Positions 38,001-45,495 of a stretch of 52,637 nt of DNA are shown here, piece by piece. The position numbers and the translations under genes were made by a program. Positions within the stretch are counted from its first letter, which is position 1; each line of letters starts with the position of its first letter. The stretch is from a virus. Below the pieces are notes generated by a model. It was not told where the DNA came from, did not search any database, and worked only from the letters and a program-made list of their open reading frames with translations. Location: positions 1 through 52,637 of IMG/VR virus record IMGVR_UViG_3300034018_000609; one strand, written 5' to 3'.

Positions 38001-38629
38001 GAAAGTTTTGTTTGACCTAATGATGTTGCATTAAACTCTTCACTGTGTTGACCTGCAGTAATCCCATTAAAATGAATATTATAATCTGCAATAGTTGCTC
38101 CTCCTGGAGAGGAAACAACTTTTATAACAAATTTAAATTCTTTGTCAAGGTCTGGAAAAGTAAATGTTGCTGAAATTGGAGTCCAAACTTCTGATTCAAT
38201 AATTGTAAAATCTTTAAACTGTGATCCTCCATCATACTCATAACCAATAGATATTGAAACAATGTTTGCACTTGCTGTATAGTAGTATGTGCTTAAAGCA
38301 AAAGTTTGTAGTGTAGGATTTAAAGATTGAAAATTTACCAAGTTTGGACTTTTTATATAGTATGTTGTATTTGTACTAGAAGGAAGCGTTGATCTAAAAA
38401 CTTTGCGATAACTATCTGGAAATGGTTGAACTTGGTTTTCTCCATTAAAAACTGGAGTTGATCCAGCAATAACTGTCCCACCTGTTAATGTCCAGTTGGT
38501 GGCATTACTAATATCCCTTTGTGCTTCTGATATTAAAGAGATATAGTCTGCTGAATCATCTAATGGCCAAATTGCAAGCGGATGCTCGGCAAAAATTTTT
38601 TCGGCATATAAATTAGAAGGAGTATTCAT
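35057..38629 (-). CDS. Large minor tail / surface protein with LamG-like domains
   Basis: A 1190-residue beta-rich protein starting with HPLAIWPLDD, typical of phage proteins with concanavalin-like LamG domains. Jelly-roll-like blocks are seen near 310-430 (NDYTLEVWLQADVNTSDAKRI, DGLYVKDCFLTLAIDG, MLIHIKLIKNKAILLVNGEEVG) and again near 560-700 and 980-1110 (PVLIFEIEYANDTIEFYIQANS). It lacks transmembrane or enzymatic motifs. It lies away from the other tail genes, between portal unit and ribonucleotide reductase. TGGTAAAAT ends 9 bases before the ATG and no good Shine-Dalgarno is present. It probably binds carbohydrate at the host surface, an inference from fold. Confidence 0.78.
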   Translation of the reverse strand: MNTPSNLYAEKIFAEHPLAIWPLDDSADYISLISEAQRDISNATNWTLTGGTVIAGSTPVFNGENQVQPFPDSYRKVFRSTLPSSTNTTYYIKSPNLVNFQSLNPTLQTFALSTYYYTASANIVSISIGYEYDGGSQFKDFTIIESEVWTPISATFTFPDLDKEFKFVIKVVSSPGGATIADYNIHFNGITAGQHSEEFNATSLGQTKLSSPATINLSLDGVVEANAYGLNANSGYYVVDNNSLAGKNFGVPLVYGSDRAVQLIPHSEIIDYRTWEQVAEESWSYWKNTEDSWTDINYFVDEADLITNTQPSFIFPGYGFLNESGRHNDYTLEVWLQADVNTSDAKRILGPIGSTDGLYVKDCFLTLAIDGNFISHFVGEWYRPMLIHIKLIKNKAILLVNGEEVGSLIFDTLLMNLPSQYDEIHTTESNDWIAFYAYETYVDQIKIDCISLYPYSISTNAAKVHYILGQGIPTTPEIIDNYYGGSTVEIDYPFAGYSNNVTYPTTRSWDSGIEDNLIPGISTLKTPDYQLPNFVLPENKTITELEAANKLIQTTGSKFFSLKPSGTWDTNSYIYFENLSFISNTIDSIVGTFKLEENQNAMFLYITDGVNSFAIKKESTLLNYVFTYAGVSTTIRSHTCPVTTFTAGIQISKLIANNTTGGLAQFFANPGSLKLYIGSQPNKENMFTGNIYNVGINTYKHTSFTLDSYFYDDGTFNFANSTINHVSSYTLFSFEDYGKFFIDISVFGYWEDYIPLSVLAKDVLDEDEETITDIDFIQFNIDYPAPSEVKEEGDTYWVDNSDSLNTNDSNVRVYVTFQDISQGITQTDSDYATTNPAIKKRILNLNTEADWQTERFEIVDNYLIYPSKNIDFNTISMVYSIRFKVFGILHNKLSLRKIEFAAKSLNANDSNPVTSRYGIDLIPYKLASGVADYKGVNPYVIDKESVPYLYLTRKSGIELRDGLNNLSRGFSIDINPGLDLKYSLSAIQMFIRSDLWAFPEDPVLIFEIEYANDTIEFYIQANSLNADRATISAKTKSDGLPFTELYYYLDGLYVAEPTMSIQRWAVLGMSFPVNLNLNSYNGKINLKHLMTFNNISFYKGTNSQLEQQILFRTWGEINDQNWNYWDDSNWDNVLVKSRDSRYIVNPAEVYKNYVGTNKIIVDDNEGIYMETDYLKVFKDATWQSSISTVA

Positions 38630-38638
38630 TATTACTCT

Positions 38639-38647
38639 ATTTTACCA
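38639..38647 (-). promoter_or_regulatory. Extended -10 promoter of the 1190-residue surface protein
   Basis: TGGTAAAAT on the minus strand, 9 bases before the ATG at 38629. Confidence 0.6.
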
Positions 38648-38662
38648 CACTAAGGCTTAATT

Positions 38663-40702
38663 TTAGTTGCTAGTTTCTAATTTTATTTCACAGTAATCTG
38701 TTGTGCAATACATTTCTCCAACGGAATCAAGATTCTCAATACCGTCATAAATTGCATCAAAGTTAATATGAGCAACCTTTCCAACATAACCATCGTACTC
38801 TTCTTTAGTGATTTGTGTGTATGGCTGTTGTGGATAAGTGTGATTTCCCATTGGAAGGAAAGAAACTGCTTTCAATTGACCCTCGTACATATGAAGTGCT
38901 GGAGCAATATGTTTTGTTTCTGTTTCTTTGTCAAAAGATAAAGTCACAGACACTCCATTATCTGACCAATATTTTTGTGTAGTTGCAGCAAGACCAATCT
39001 TTTCAAACAAACTTACATCTTTCTCTGATCTTGGATGTCCTGAAGATACTGGGAAATATACTACACTAGTATTTGCTGATACTAAATCATCTTCAATTTT
39101 ATACCCTGCCGCTTTAAATAAATGTAGCATTGGATCTGTATTTCCAAAACGAATTGCACGTAAGAAATATTCTCCACCAACAGACCAGTGAACTCCTGGA
39201 GATGCTCCAGAAAGTAATGAAACTGATCCTGAAGGTTTTACTGTAGTTACACGAATTGATTCACGAACACATAGCCATTCTGAATACTGCTTGTCGTAGT
39301 GACGAATCTTATTGTATCCTTCGTCCATCCATTCTCTGGTTGTTGGCATTCCATTAATATCGGTAAATGATGCAATACCAGTTAATGATGTTCCAATTCT
39401 ACGGTTTCTTTGCATGATACCGTTTGTAATTTGCCAGTGTGTTGGAAGTAGAGTTACAGTTTTTCCATAAAGATATGCAAATTTTAAGGTACGCATAAAA
39501 TCTTCTTTGTCTGTATGACGATTTAAGTGAACCTCAACTAATGTGCATAACTCATAAGATTCTAGTGGTTGTTCTGCACAAGGATTAAAACCCATAACAC
39601 GATAGTCTTTTCCATCTGCTGGATCTGCTAGTCTTCCATAATTTCTTGCAACATCAAGCCAAATAAAACCAGGCTCTCCATTATCTGCAATCAAATCTAC
39701 ATAATCTTCATAATGAGTTCCAACTTCAGCAGAGATAGAGTTATTACTCATCCATGCCCATCCTGGATTTTCTGAATCAAATGAGTTACGATCTGGAAAT
39801 AGTTCTGAATTCTTAAGATTAATAAAGTCTTTATCGTTTGGATTTCCAAGAGCAAGTGTTGCAGATCTACGAACATTGCCAGAAACAACACAAGTTCCAA
39901 TAAGATTTACAATATCTACAATTGCTCTAGAATCTAACTTCTCTCCTGCTCTAGAACCAATTACTTTACGGATCATTGTATGTAGATCCATTAATGGTTT
40001 TGGACCGCTAGCAACCCCACCAAAGCCCTTAATTGGGGCTCCTAGAGGACGGATTAAGTCATAGTTAAATTCTTGAATTGGTTGGTTTGCTCTTAAAAAT
40101 GAATTAAGCAAAAGTCTAACAGATTCTACCCATCCTTCACGAGTATCTGGAATTTCATATACAGATGCTGGTTCTGTTGGTGCATAGATGGATAGATCTT
40201 TTTCTTGACCTACCGTGTCAAATCCAACTCCAATACCAAGCATTAATGCATCCATAACCCAAGCAAATAAAGATCCTGGATCGTTACGATCAATGTCTCT
40301 TGTTGAAACCATTGCACAGTTTTGAAGAGATGCAGAATTTTTTCTTTCCATTGTCATTGGGGTACCAAAAGCCCAAAGACCTCTTCCTGGAGGTGTCCAC
40401 TTAAGATTAAACATACGGTCATATGCTTCTTGTGCTGATTTTTGTGCTTTATAGTCGTTCCAAGGCAGTCTGTTTTCTTTTGCATGGTTCTTCTGTACTG
40501 AATACATACCCTCGATTACTCTTTTACAAACCTCATACCATCTTTCCTTAGTGCCATCATCTTTTACACGGGAGTAAGTACGAACAAAAGTAATCTCTCC
40601 TAATGAGTTTCCACCTGCATCTTTGAACCCAAATGGTGGTTCAATCTCTATATATTTGTTTACAAAATCATCAGAAAAACGAAAAGAAAATATGTCAGAC
40701 AT
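38663..40702 (-). CDS. Class II (adenosylcobalamin-dependent) ribonucleoside-triphosphate reductase
   Basis: A 679-residue monomeric B12-dependent ribonucleotide reductase that makes dNTPs for phage DNA. NPCAEQPL near residues 373-380 contains the thiyl-radical Cys375 and the Glu of the NxCxE motif. Cys129 (QNCAMVSTR) is the first redox Cys of the active site, and the C-terminal pair Cys666-x4-Cys671 (CTTDYC) is the shuttle, as in the Lactobacillus leichmannii enzyme. Length and pattern match that monomeric type, and no NrdB partner is needed or seen. AAGGAG precedes the ATG and a promoter with a -35 match is upstream. It relies on host cobalamin, so the host must make or import B12. Confidence 0.95.
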   Translation of the reverse strand: MSDIFSFRFSDDFVNKYIEIEPPFGFKDAGGNSLGEITFVRTYSRVKDDGTKERWYEVCKRVIEGMYSVQKNHAKENRLPWNDYKAQKSAQEAYDRMFNLKWTPPGRGLWAFGTPMTMERKNSASLQNCAMVSTRDIDRNDPGSLFAWVMDALMLGIGVGFDTVGQEKDLSIYAPTEPASVYEIPDTREGWVESVRLLLNSFLRANQPIQEFNYDLIRPLGAPIKGFGGVASGPKPLMDLHTMIRKVIGSRAGEKLDSRAIVDIVNLIGTCVVSGNVRRSATLALGNPNDKDFINLKNSELFPDRNSFDSENPGWAWMSNNSISAEVGTHYEDYVDLIADNGEPGFIWLDVARNYGRLADPADGKDYRVMGFNPCAEQPLESYELCTLVEVHLNRHTDKEDFMRTLKFAYLYGKTVTLLPTHWQITNGIMQRNRRIGTSLTGIASFTDINGMPTTREWMDEGYNKIRHYDKQYSEWLCVRESIRVTTVKPSGSVSLLSGASPGVHWSVGGEYFLRAIRFGNTDPMLHLFKAAGYKIEDDLVSANTSVVYFPVSSGHPRSEKDVSLFEKIGLAATTQKYWSDNGVSVTLSFDKETETKHIAPALHMYEGQLKAVSFLPMGNHTYPQQPYTQITKEEYDGYVGKVAHINFDAIYDGIENLDSVGEMYCTTDYCEIKLETSN

Positions 40703-40731
40703 AATACTCCTTAAATTTAATTATATGTTTT

Positions 40732-40760
40732 ATTATAGCAGAGTTTTTATTTTTTAACAA
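40732..40760 (-). promoter_or_regulatory. Promoter of the ribonucleotide reductase gene
   Basis: On the minus strand TTGTTA, a 17-base spacer, then TATAAT preceded by TGC (extended -10 TGCTATAAT at 40732-40740). The hexamer is 29 bases before the ATG at 40702, with AAGGAG between. The only minus-strand promoter here with a reasonable -35. Confidence 0.72.
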
Positions 40761-40802
40761 CTCTCAATGTTTAGAATAGGTAGAGATTTTATTTTTATAA
40801 AA

Positions 40803-41519
40803 CTATTTATAATTTTTTTTATGCCAATAAAATTTTTTATATCCACCAATAAATAAACTTCTAATTTTTTTTCTTTGTTTAACTATAATATTAAAATCAA
40901 AATCTTTATTAAACTCTGCAACCCAATCATCTCTTTTAAATGGAAATACTTGAACTAATGGAGTACCTTTTTTAATTGTCCCTTTAAATCCCTTATCTAC
41001 AAAAAATGAAAATAAGCCATCTGACATATAACTATCCGTATCAATAATTGCAGAAACTGCATGCATTGGAATGTAGTCTTGATGTTGTGGCTCCATAAAT
41101 AAACAACTATATCCTTTTTCTGTTTGTACTACCCAAGCCATATTAACTCTAAATAAATACTCTGTAAAAAAATTATGATTAAATGGATAATGAGATATCT
41201 GTTTCATGTCGTGAGAACCAATAATAGGAGTATTTAATTTTTTATAATCTTCTGATATGTTAAAAATTTTATTATTTTCAGTCGTATCAATTTCTATATC
41301 TACTGGACATAACAATAAATATCCACCAGTTATTATATCAAAAATTGCTTGACAACCTTTTATTGTTGTTACATCAATTGGTTGATTTTCTTGTACAATA
41401 TAACTAGGTTGGTCTTTATACCATTTCGGAATATTTTTTGACATTGGTATTGGTGCTGGAAAAACATCAATCATTTTTGAATATAAGTAATTAAATGATA
41501 TTTTTTTGCTTTCTTCCAT
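40803..41519 (-). CDS. DUF6065-like conserved phage protein
   Basis: A 238-residue protein with IPKWYKDQPS near 30, TIKGCQAIFDIITGGYLLLCPVD near 55-75, VNMAWVVQTEKGYSCLFMEP near 130, AIIDTDSY near 165 and IKKGTPLVQVFPFKRDDW near 185-205. The pattern (GCQ..D..TGGY, GYS.LF..P, TD, KGTPL.QV.PFKR) matches a family found in marine T4-like phages and recalls DUF6065. Biochemical function is unknown. The gene is very AT-rich (10 G+C in bases 40861-40920), like the halogenase. TGCTATAAT ends 6 bases before the ATG with no Shine-Dalgarno, predicting a leaderless mRNA. Confidence 0.72.
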   Translation of the reverse strand: MEESKKISFNYLYSKMIDVFPAPIPMSKNIPKWYKDQPSYIVQENQPIDVTTIKGCQAIFDIITGGYLLLCPVDIEIDTTENNKIFNISEDYKKLNTPIIGSHDMKQISHYPFNHNFFTEYLFRVNMAWVVQTEKGYSCLFMEPQHQDYIPMHAVSAIIDTDSYMSDGLFSFFVDKGFKGTIKKGTPLVQVFPFKRDDWVAEFNKDFDFNIIVKQRKKIRSLFIGGYKKFYWHKKNYK

Positions 41520-41525
41520 AAATAA

Positions 41526-41534
41526 ATTATAGCA
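41526..41534 (-). promoter_or_regulatory. Extended -10 promoter, leaderless (DUF6065-like gene)
   Basis: TGCTATAAT on the minus strand; the hexamer ends exactly 6 bases before the ATG at 41519. It directly follows the stop codon of the Hint-domain gene. Confidence 0.7.
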
Positions 41535-42773
41535 TTAGTCTGGTCGGTCAAATACAAGCATATTTTCAGTAAAGAAGTTATCATAAGGTTCACAGTTAAT
41601 AGATATTTTATCCATTTGAACTTCTACATTTTCAACTGCTGTAATAGGTACCCATGTTCCTTCTCTATAGTGATAAACTTCATAAGTAGTGTCTATATAT
41701 GATGATTGCAAAAATTGTGTAACTCCATCTTTTTTAACTAGAACATAGTGTGCAGGTGTATACAATACTCCATTAATATAAATAAAACTTTCAGCAGTTC
41801 CTGGAATTACAGACATAACAGTTGTTTCAACAACACGATCATTTGTTAAATCTATGTCAGAAGATGTCCATTCTGTCCAATTTGTTGTTGTTGTATCTCC
41901 ACCTAAATCCATTGCATATACAACATCTCCAACAACTAAATCTTCAATAAATTTAGTGCCTGTTGGCGTTAATATTTTTGTTTGAACTGCAATTGAATCT
42001 CCCCAAGTGTGAAATCCAAAACCGTAAGCACCGAAAGCACCGAAGGCACCGAAAGCACCGAAGGCACCGAAAGCACCGAAGGCACCGAAGGCACCGAAGG
42101 CACCGAAAGCACCGAAGGCACCGAAGGCACCAAATGGTGTAAAAGCAAATGCTGAAGGTGTTGTTACTGTATTAGAGTTTTCTGAGTTTGCTGAATTTCC
42201 ATTAGCATTTGTTGAATATACATAATAATATTGCGATGTACCAGCAGTTTCTGCAACTAATTTAGTTATAACTGCTGCTCCAACAGCATATGTTGGCCCA
42301 TCAGAAGAAACTACTGTATTCCCAGTAATTGCACTTCCACCATTGGCATTAATTGTCCAGTTAACTGTATCTCCTTGTGGAGCATCTCCATATGTTGTAG
42401 TGGTTCCAATTGTTGGTGCTTGAGGTACTGTTGTAGCAGTAATTGAATTTGATGCACTTGATGCAGCAGATGATCCATAAGCACTATTTGCTACTACCGT
42501 AAATGTATATGCTGTGTTTGATTGAAGTCCAGTAACTGTAATTGGAGAGGTTGCTGATGTTCCAGTAAAAGATCCTGGAGATGATGTAGCAGTATATCCA
42601 CTTACTACAGCAGTGTTTCCTGAAGTTGCAGGAGTAAAGGTAACAGTTGCAGCACCATTATTATATGCCCGTGCAGTTCCGACATCTGTTGCTGTTCCTA
42701 TTGTTGGTGCATTTGGAACAATAAAGTTATCCTGTGCTGCTGCTTTAATACCCTTTTTTCTACCTGCTGCCAT
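41535..42773 (-). CDS. Fibronectin-type fibre protein with (FGA)12 linker and C-terminal Hint domain
   Basis: A 412-residue protein. Residues about 20-115 form a fibronectin type III-like domain (APTIGTAT, SGYTATSSPG, ITVTGLQSNTAYTFTVVA); residues 118-210 hold a second similar one. Residues 214-249 are twelve exact Phe-Gly-Ala units. Residues about 258-412 look like a Hint (hedgehog/intein) domain: SIAVQTKILTPTG, KFIEDLVVGDVVYAMD, the block-B TxxH as Thr339-x2-His342 (TPAHYVLV) and NFFTENMLV near the end. The nucleophile position holds Ser260 and not Cys, and the usual C-terminal His-Asn is absent (VFDRPD). Cleavage of the domain from the fibre is possible but unproven. The ATG at 42773 has a GGAAGAGGA site. 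Confidence 0.82.
   Translation of the reverse strand: MAAGRKKGIKAAAQDNFIVPNAPTIGTATDVGTARAYNNGAATVTFTPATSGNTAVVSGYTATSSPGSFTGTSATSPITVTGLQSNTAYTFTVVANSAYGSSAASSASNSITATTVPQAPTIGTTTTYGDAPQGDTVNWTINANGGSAITGNTVVSSDGPTYAVGAAVITKLVAETAGTSQYYYVYSTNANGNSANSENSNTVTTPSAFAFTPFGAFGAFGAFGAFGAFGAFGAFGAFGAFGAFGAFGAYGFGFHTWGDSIAVQTKILTPTGTKFIEDLVVGDVVYAMDLGGDTTTTNWTEWTSSDIDLTNDRVVETTVMSVIPGTAESFIYINGVLYTPAHYVLVKKDGVTQFLQSSYIDTTYEVYHYREGTWVPITAVENVEVQMDKISINCEPYDNFFTENMLVFDRPD
42027..42134. repeat. 12 x 9-bp tandem repeat encoding Phe-Gly-Ala
   Basis: Twelve in-frame units of 9 bp (consensus GCACCGAAR on the plus strand) encode (FGA)12 between fibronectin-like and Hint domains. The units are nearly identical at DNA level, differing mainly at one purine, which indicates recent expansion and a likely variable copy number. 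Confidence 0.95.
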
Positions 42774-42796
42774 GATGTCCTCTTCCTTTTAATTTA

Positions 42797-44956
42797 TTAT
42801 GCTGACAAATCTCCCATTACAACCCAAGTGTTTTCTGCTCTTTTGAAAAGAGTAGCAGATGACCATTGTGTACGTAACTTTAATCCAGGAGTACTGTTTA
42901 CTGTTACTCCTACTGCTCCAGCAATTGTTACTTGTCCCGCTCCAACTTGAAGTACATCAATAGAAGTTCCTACTGGAAACGGTGTTGTTGAGTTTGTTGG
43001 AATTGTTAAAGTTGTTCCACTACCAGAGTTAATTTCAATAAGGTTATCTCTAAGAGATACTCCTCCTGTTGATAAGTTATAAGATGCGCTTTGAGCAGAA
43101 ATTGTTGTTCGTGATGGAACACCTTCTTTTGTTTGTGTACCGTCGGTAAAAATAAATCCACCAGCAGTTGTGCTAAGAACGGCAGTTCCATTAACCTTTA
43201 AATCTTTTCCTGAAGCAAGGTTGATATTTTCGGAAGATGTCCAAGAATCTGTAGCATCTACCCAGTTAAAGGTTTTGTCTGTTGCGCCTTTAAGTGTTAT
43301 ACCTCCGCCATCAGCAGTAGTATCGGTAGGAATTGCAACATCACCAAGAACAATATTCTTATCATCAACAGAAAGTTCTGTTGAGTTGATAGTTGTGGTT
43401 GTTCCATTTACTGTTAGATCCCCTGAAAGTGTAAGGCTTGTTCCAGATATTGCGCCTGTAAATGTTGCTCCTGAAAGAGCAGCCTTTGCATCAATTTGTG
43501 TTTGAATCGCTGAAGTTACTCCATCAACATATCCAATTTCTGTTGAAGATACGGTTGAAGAGATACCAAGTTTTGTCCAATCAATTGCTGCAGATGCGTT
43601 AATATCAGCATCAACAATTGTTCCATCAAGAATTTTTGCAGAAGTAACTGCACCATCTGCTAAATCTCCAACAAGAATTGTTCCATCAAGAATCATTGCA
43701 GATGTAACAGTTCCTGAAGGAAGAGTTACTGTTCCTGTGAATGTAGGAGAGGCTAGTGGTGCTTTAGCATCTAACTGTGTTTGAATAGCAGAGGTAACTC
43801 CATCAACATATCCAATTTCAGTTGAAGTTACGGTTCCAATTGAAGTATTTGTAGGAAGAACAACATCTCCAGTAAATGTCTTTGCTCCTCCAAGTGTTTG
43901 TGTACCTGATTTAAGCACGATGTCTGATGTATCTGAAATACCATGAACATTTGTTGTGTCTTGTTCATGAGAGGTAACATCTGCTACTAGTGCAAATGTT
44001 CCTGTTGCATCTGGAATCATTATTGTACGATCTGCTGTAGGATCTGTTGCTGCTATAGTGGTTTCAAAACCATCTGCTGTAGTACCTTCAAAAACTATTG
44101 CTTGAGAGAAAACTCCGGTATTAGTTATGTCTGATAAGTTTCCTGTTGTAATAACTGTTCCTGTTGCATCTGGAAGGGTAATAGTCCGGTCTGCGGTAGG
44201 ATCTGTTATTGCTAAGGTGGTTTCAAAAGCATCTGCTGTAGCGCCTTCAAAAAGAAGTGAAGTGGTAAAAGTTTGTCCTGATGCTACTGCATTATCAACA
44301 TATCCTTTATTTGCTAGATCTCCACTTAATGTTGGTGCTGCTGCGTTAACAATTTTATAAGTATTATCTAAATCAATATTTCCAGTCATTTGACCGCCTG
44401 CTTTTGCTAAACGAAGCAGTACGTCTGACTGCATTGCAACTGTACCAGTTGTGTCAGGGAAAGTAATTGTACGATCTGCTGTGGGGTCTGTTACTGTTAA
44501 GGTAGTTTCAAAAGCGTCTGCTGTAGCACCTTCAAAAACAAGTCCTGTTGTAGCATTAATTGTTGTGCTGTTAATAGTAGTAGTTGTACCACTTACTGTT
44601 AAATCTCCTGATACTGTAACATTTCCACTACCGTCGGCCAAAACGACTGTACCTGTTGCGTCTGGAAGAGTGATTGTCCGATCTGCTGTAGGGTCTACTA
44701 CTGCTAGGGTAGTTTCAAAAGCATTTGCTGTAGCACCTTCAAATTTAATGTTTGAGCCAAATTGGGGGTTTGTTGTGCTGTCTGCGTCCATGAAGTAATC
44801 AAGGCTTAGCCAGTGGTTGGTGCCATCACCAATTTTAAATTTATTAGTATCTGACTCGTAACCGATTTCTCCGGCTGCAAGAATTGGGCCATTGCCACTA
44901 TTGGTTGATATCCATTGGGCTGCAGTGCCTCGTCTCTGTTGCATTCTTGTTGCCAT
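42797..44956 (-). CDS. Tail fibre with repeated shaft modules
   Basis: A 719-residue fibre. Residues 1-52 (MQQRRGTAAQW, LAAGEIGYESDTNKFKIGDG) are the head domain common to many phage fibre proteins. Four copies of a 33-residue module (FEGATADAFETTL, DPTADRTITLPDATGT) lie at 72-104, 141-173, 236-268 and 289-321. YVDGVTSAIQTQ units follow, then a block of about 90 residues shared with the 581-residue fibre. The C-terminal 75 residues (IDVLQVGAGQVTIAG, ENTWVVMGDLSA) are shared with the 307-residue fibre. The start has TAGGGGGA upstream. Likely a trimeric beta-helical shaft with exchangeable tip. Confidence 0.82.
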   Translation of the reverse strand: MATRMQQRRGTAAQWISTNSGNGPILAAGEIGYESDTNKFKIGDGTNHWLSLDYFMDADSTTNPQFGSNIKFEGATANAFETTLAVVDPTADRTITLPDATGTVVLADGSGNVTVSGDLTVSGTTTTINSTTINATTGLVFEGATADAFETTLTVTDPTADRTITFPDTTGTVAMQSDVLLRLAKAGGQMTGNIDLDNTYKIVNAAAPTLSGDLANKGYVDNAVASGQTFTTSLLFEGATADAFETTLAITDPTADRTITLPDATGTVITTGNLSDITNTGVFSQAIVFEGTTADGFETTIAATDPTADRTIMIPDATGTFALVADVTSHEQDTTNVHGISDTSDIVLKSGTQTLGGAKTFTGDVVLPTNTSIGTVTSTEIGYVDGVTSAIQTQLDAKAPLASPTFTGTVTLPSGTVTSAMILDGTILVGDLADGAVTSAKILDGTIVDADINASAAIDWTKLGISSTVSSTEIGYVDGVTSAIQTQIDAKAALSGATFTGAISGTSLTLSGDLTVNGTTTTINSTELSVDDKNIVLGDVAIPTDTTADGGGITLKGATDKTFNWVDATDSWTSSENINLASGKDLKVNGTAVLSTTAGGFIFTDGTQTKEGVPSRTTISAQSASYNLSTGGVSLRDNLIEINSGSGTTLTIPTNSTTPFPVGTSIDVLQVGAGQVTIAGAVGVTVNSTPGLKLRTQWSSATLFKRAENTWVVMGDLSA
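43994..44743. repeat. Four copies of a 33-residue fibre module
   Basis: Coding repeat of FEGATADAFETTL..DPTADRTIT.PDATGT in the 719-residue fibre (residues 72-104, 141-173, 236-268, 289-321). A fifth copy lies in the 581-residue fibre gene. DNA similarity is high (gatctgctgtaggatctgt recurs with few changes). Confidence 0.88.
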
Positions 44957-44988
44957 AATTTAATCCCCCTAGATTTTATTCTTTCTTT

Positions 44989-44997
44989 ATTATAACA
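44989..44997 (-). promoter_or_regulatory. Extended -10 promoter of the 719-residue fibre
   Basis: TGTTATAAT on the minus strand, 32 bases before the ATG at 44956, with TAGGGGGA between. Confidence 0.67.
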
Positions 44998-45002
44998 TAT
45001 GA

Positions 45003-45473
45003 TTAATTAAAGTTATCTAACGGACTTCCGCCATCATAACTAGTTAACCACTCTACTGTATCGTAAAACCCTGCAATTTGTGCTGAAGAAAATACATCAT
45101 CATATGCTCCTGCATCTTGAAAAATGGTAGTAATAAGTCCCGTTCCATCAATTGCAGTATCGTGAATATGTTGTCTCAAGTTTGCCGTATCATCAAAAGT
45201 AGCAATCATGATCCATTCAGCAGCATCTGTTGAATATATTGAAAGATGTTGCGTAACTGTATCAAAATATATTTGCCCATCTACTGGTGAAACTGGAGCA
45301 GTTGATTCGGTTGGAACAACGTTTGCATTTCCAGCAACCGTATCAACATACAACTTAGTTGCTGCGTGAGTATTTTGAGTTGGGGTAGCAACTGTAACAG
45401 TTCCTCCAAAAGTACCAGTTGTGGCTACATTTAAGCCATTCTTGACCTTGAAGTCTTTATCTGTTGTTGGCAT
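45003..45473 (-). CDS. Small tail fibre-associated protein
   Basis: A 156-residue protein. Its start (TDKDFKVKNGLNVATTGTF) is homologous to the start of the 581-residue fibre (VDKDFKVKNGLIVQG). A KLYVDTVAGNA segment resembles fibre helices, and PVSPVDGQIYFDTVTQHLSIY is a short beta module seen in fibre proteins of aquatic phages. AGGGGGTAG lies before the ATG. Probably a shortened or accessory fibre. Confidence 0.72.
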   Translation of the reverse strand: MPTTDKDFKVKNGLNVATTGTFGGTVTVATPTQNTHAATKLYVDTVAGNANVVPTESTAPVSPVDGQIYFDTVTQHLSIYSTDAAEWIMIATFDDTANLRQHIHDTAIDGTGLITTIFQDAGAYDDVFSSAQIAGFYDTVEWLTSYDGGSPLDNFN

Positions 45474-45495
45474 TTACTACCCCCTACTTTTTTTG

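Noticed and set aside
40761-40800. Possible hairpin terminator downstream of the DUF6065-like gene
   Set aside because: Only a 4-bp stem (CTCT/AGAG) with a long loop could be found; too weak to call.
42027-42134. CRISPR-like or regulatory array at the 9-bp repeats
   Set aside because: The units are contiguous 9-mers with no spacers and encode in-frame Phe-Gly-Ala, so this is a coding tandem repeat.
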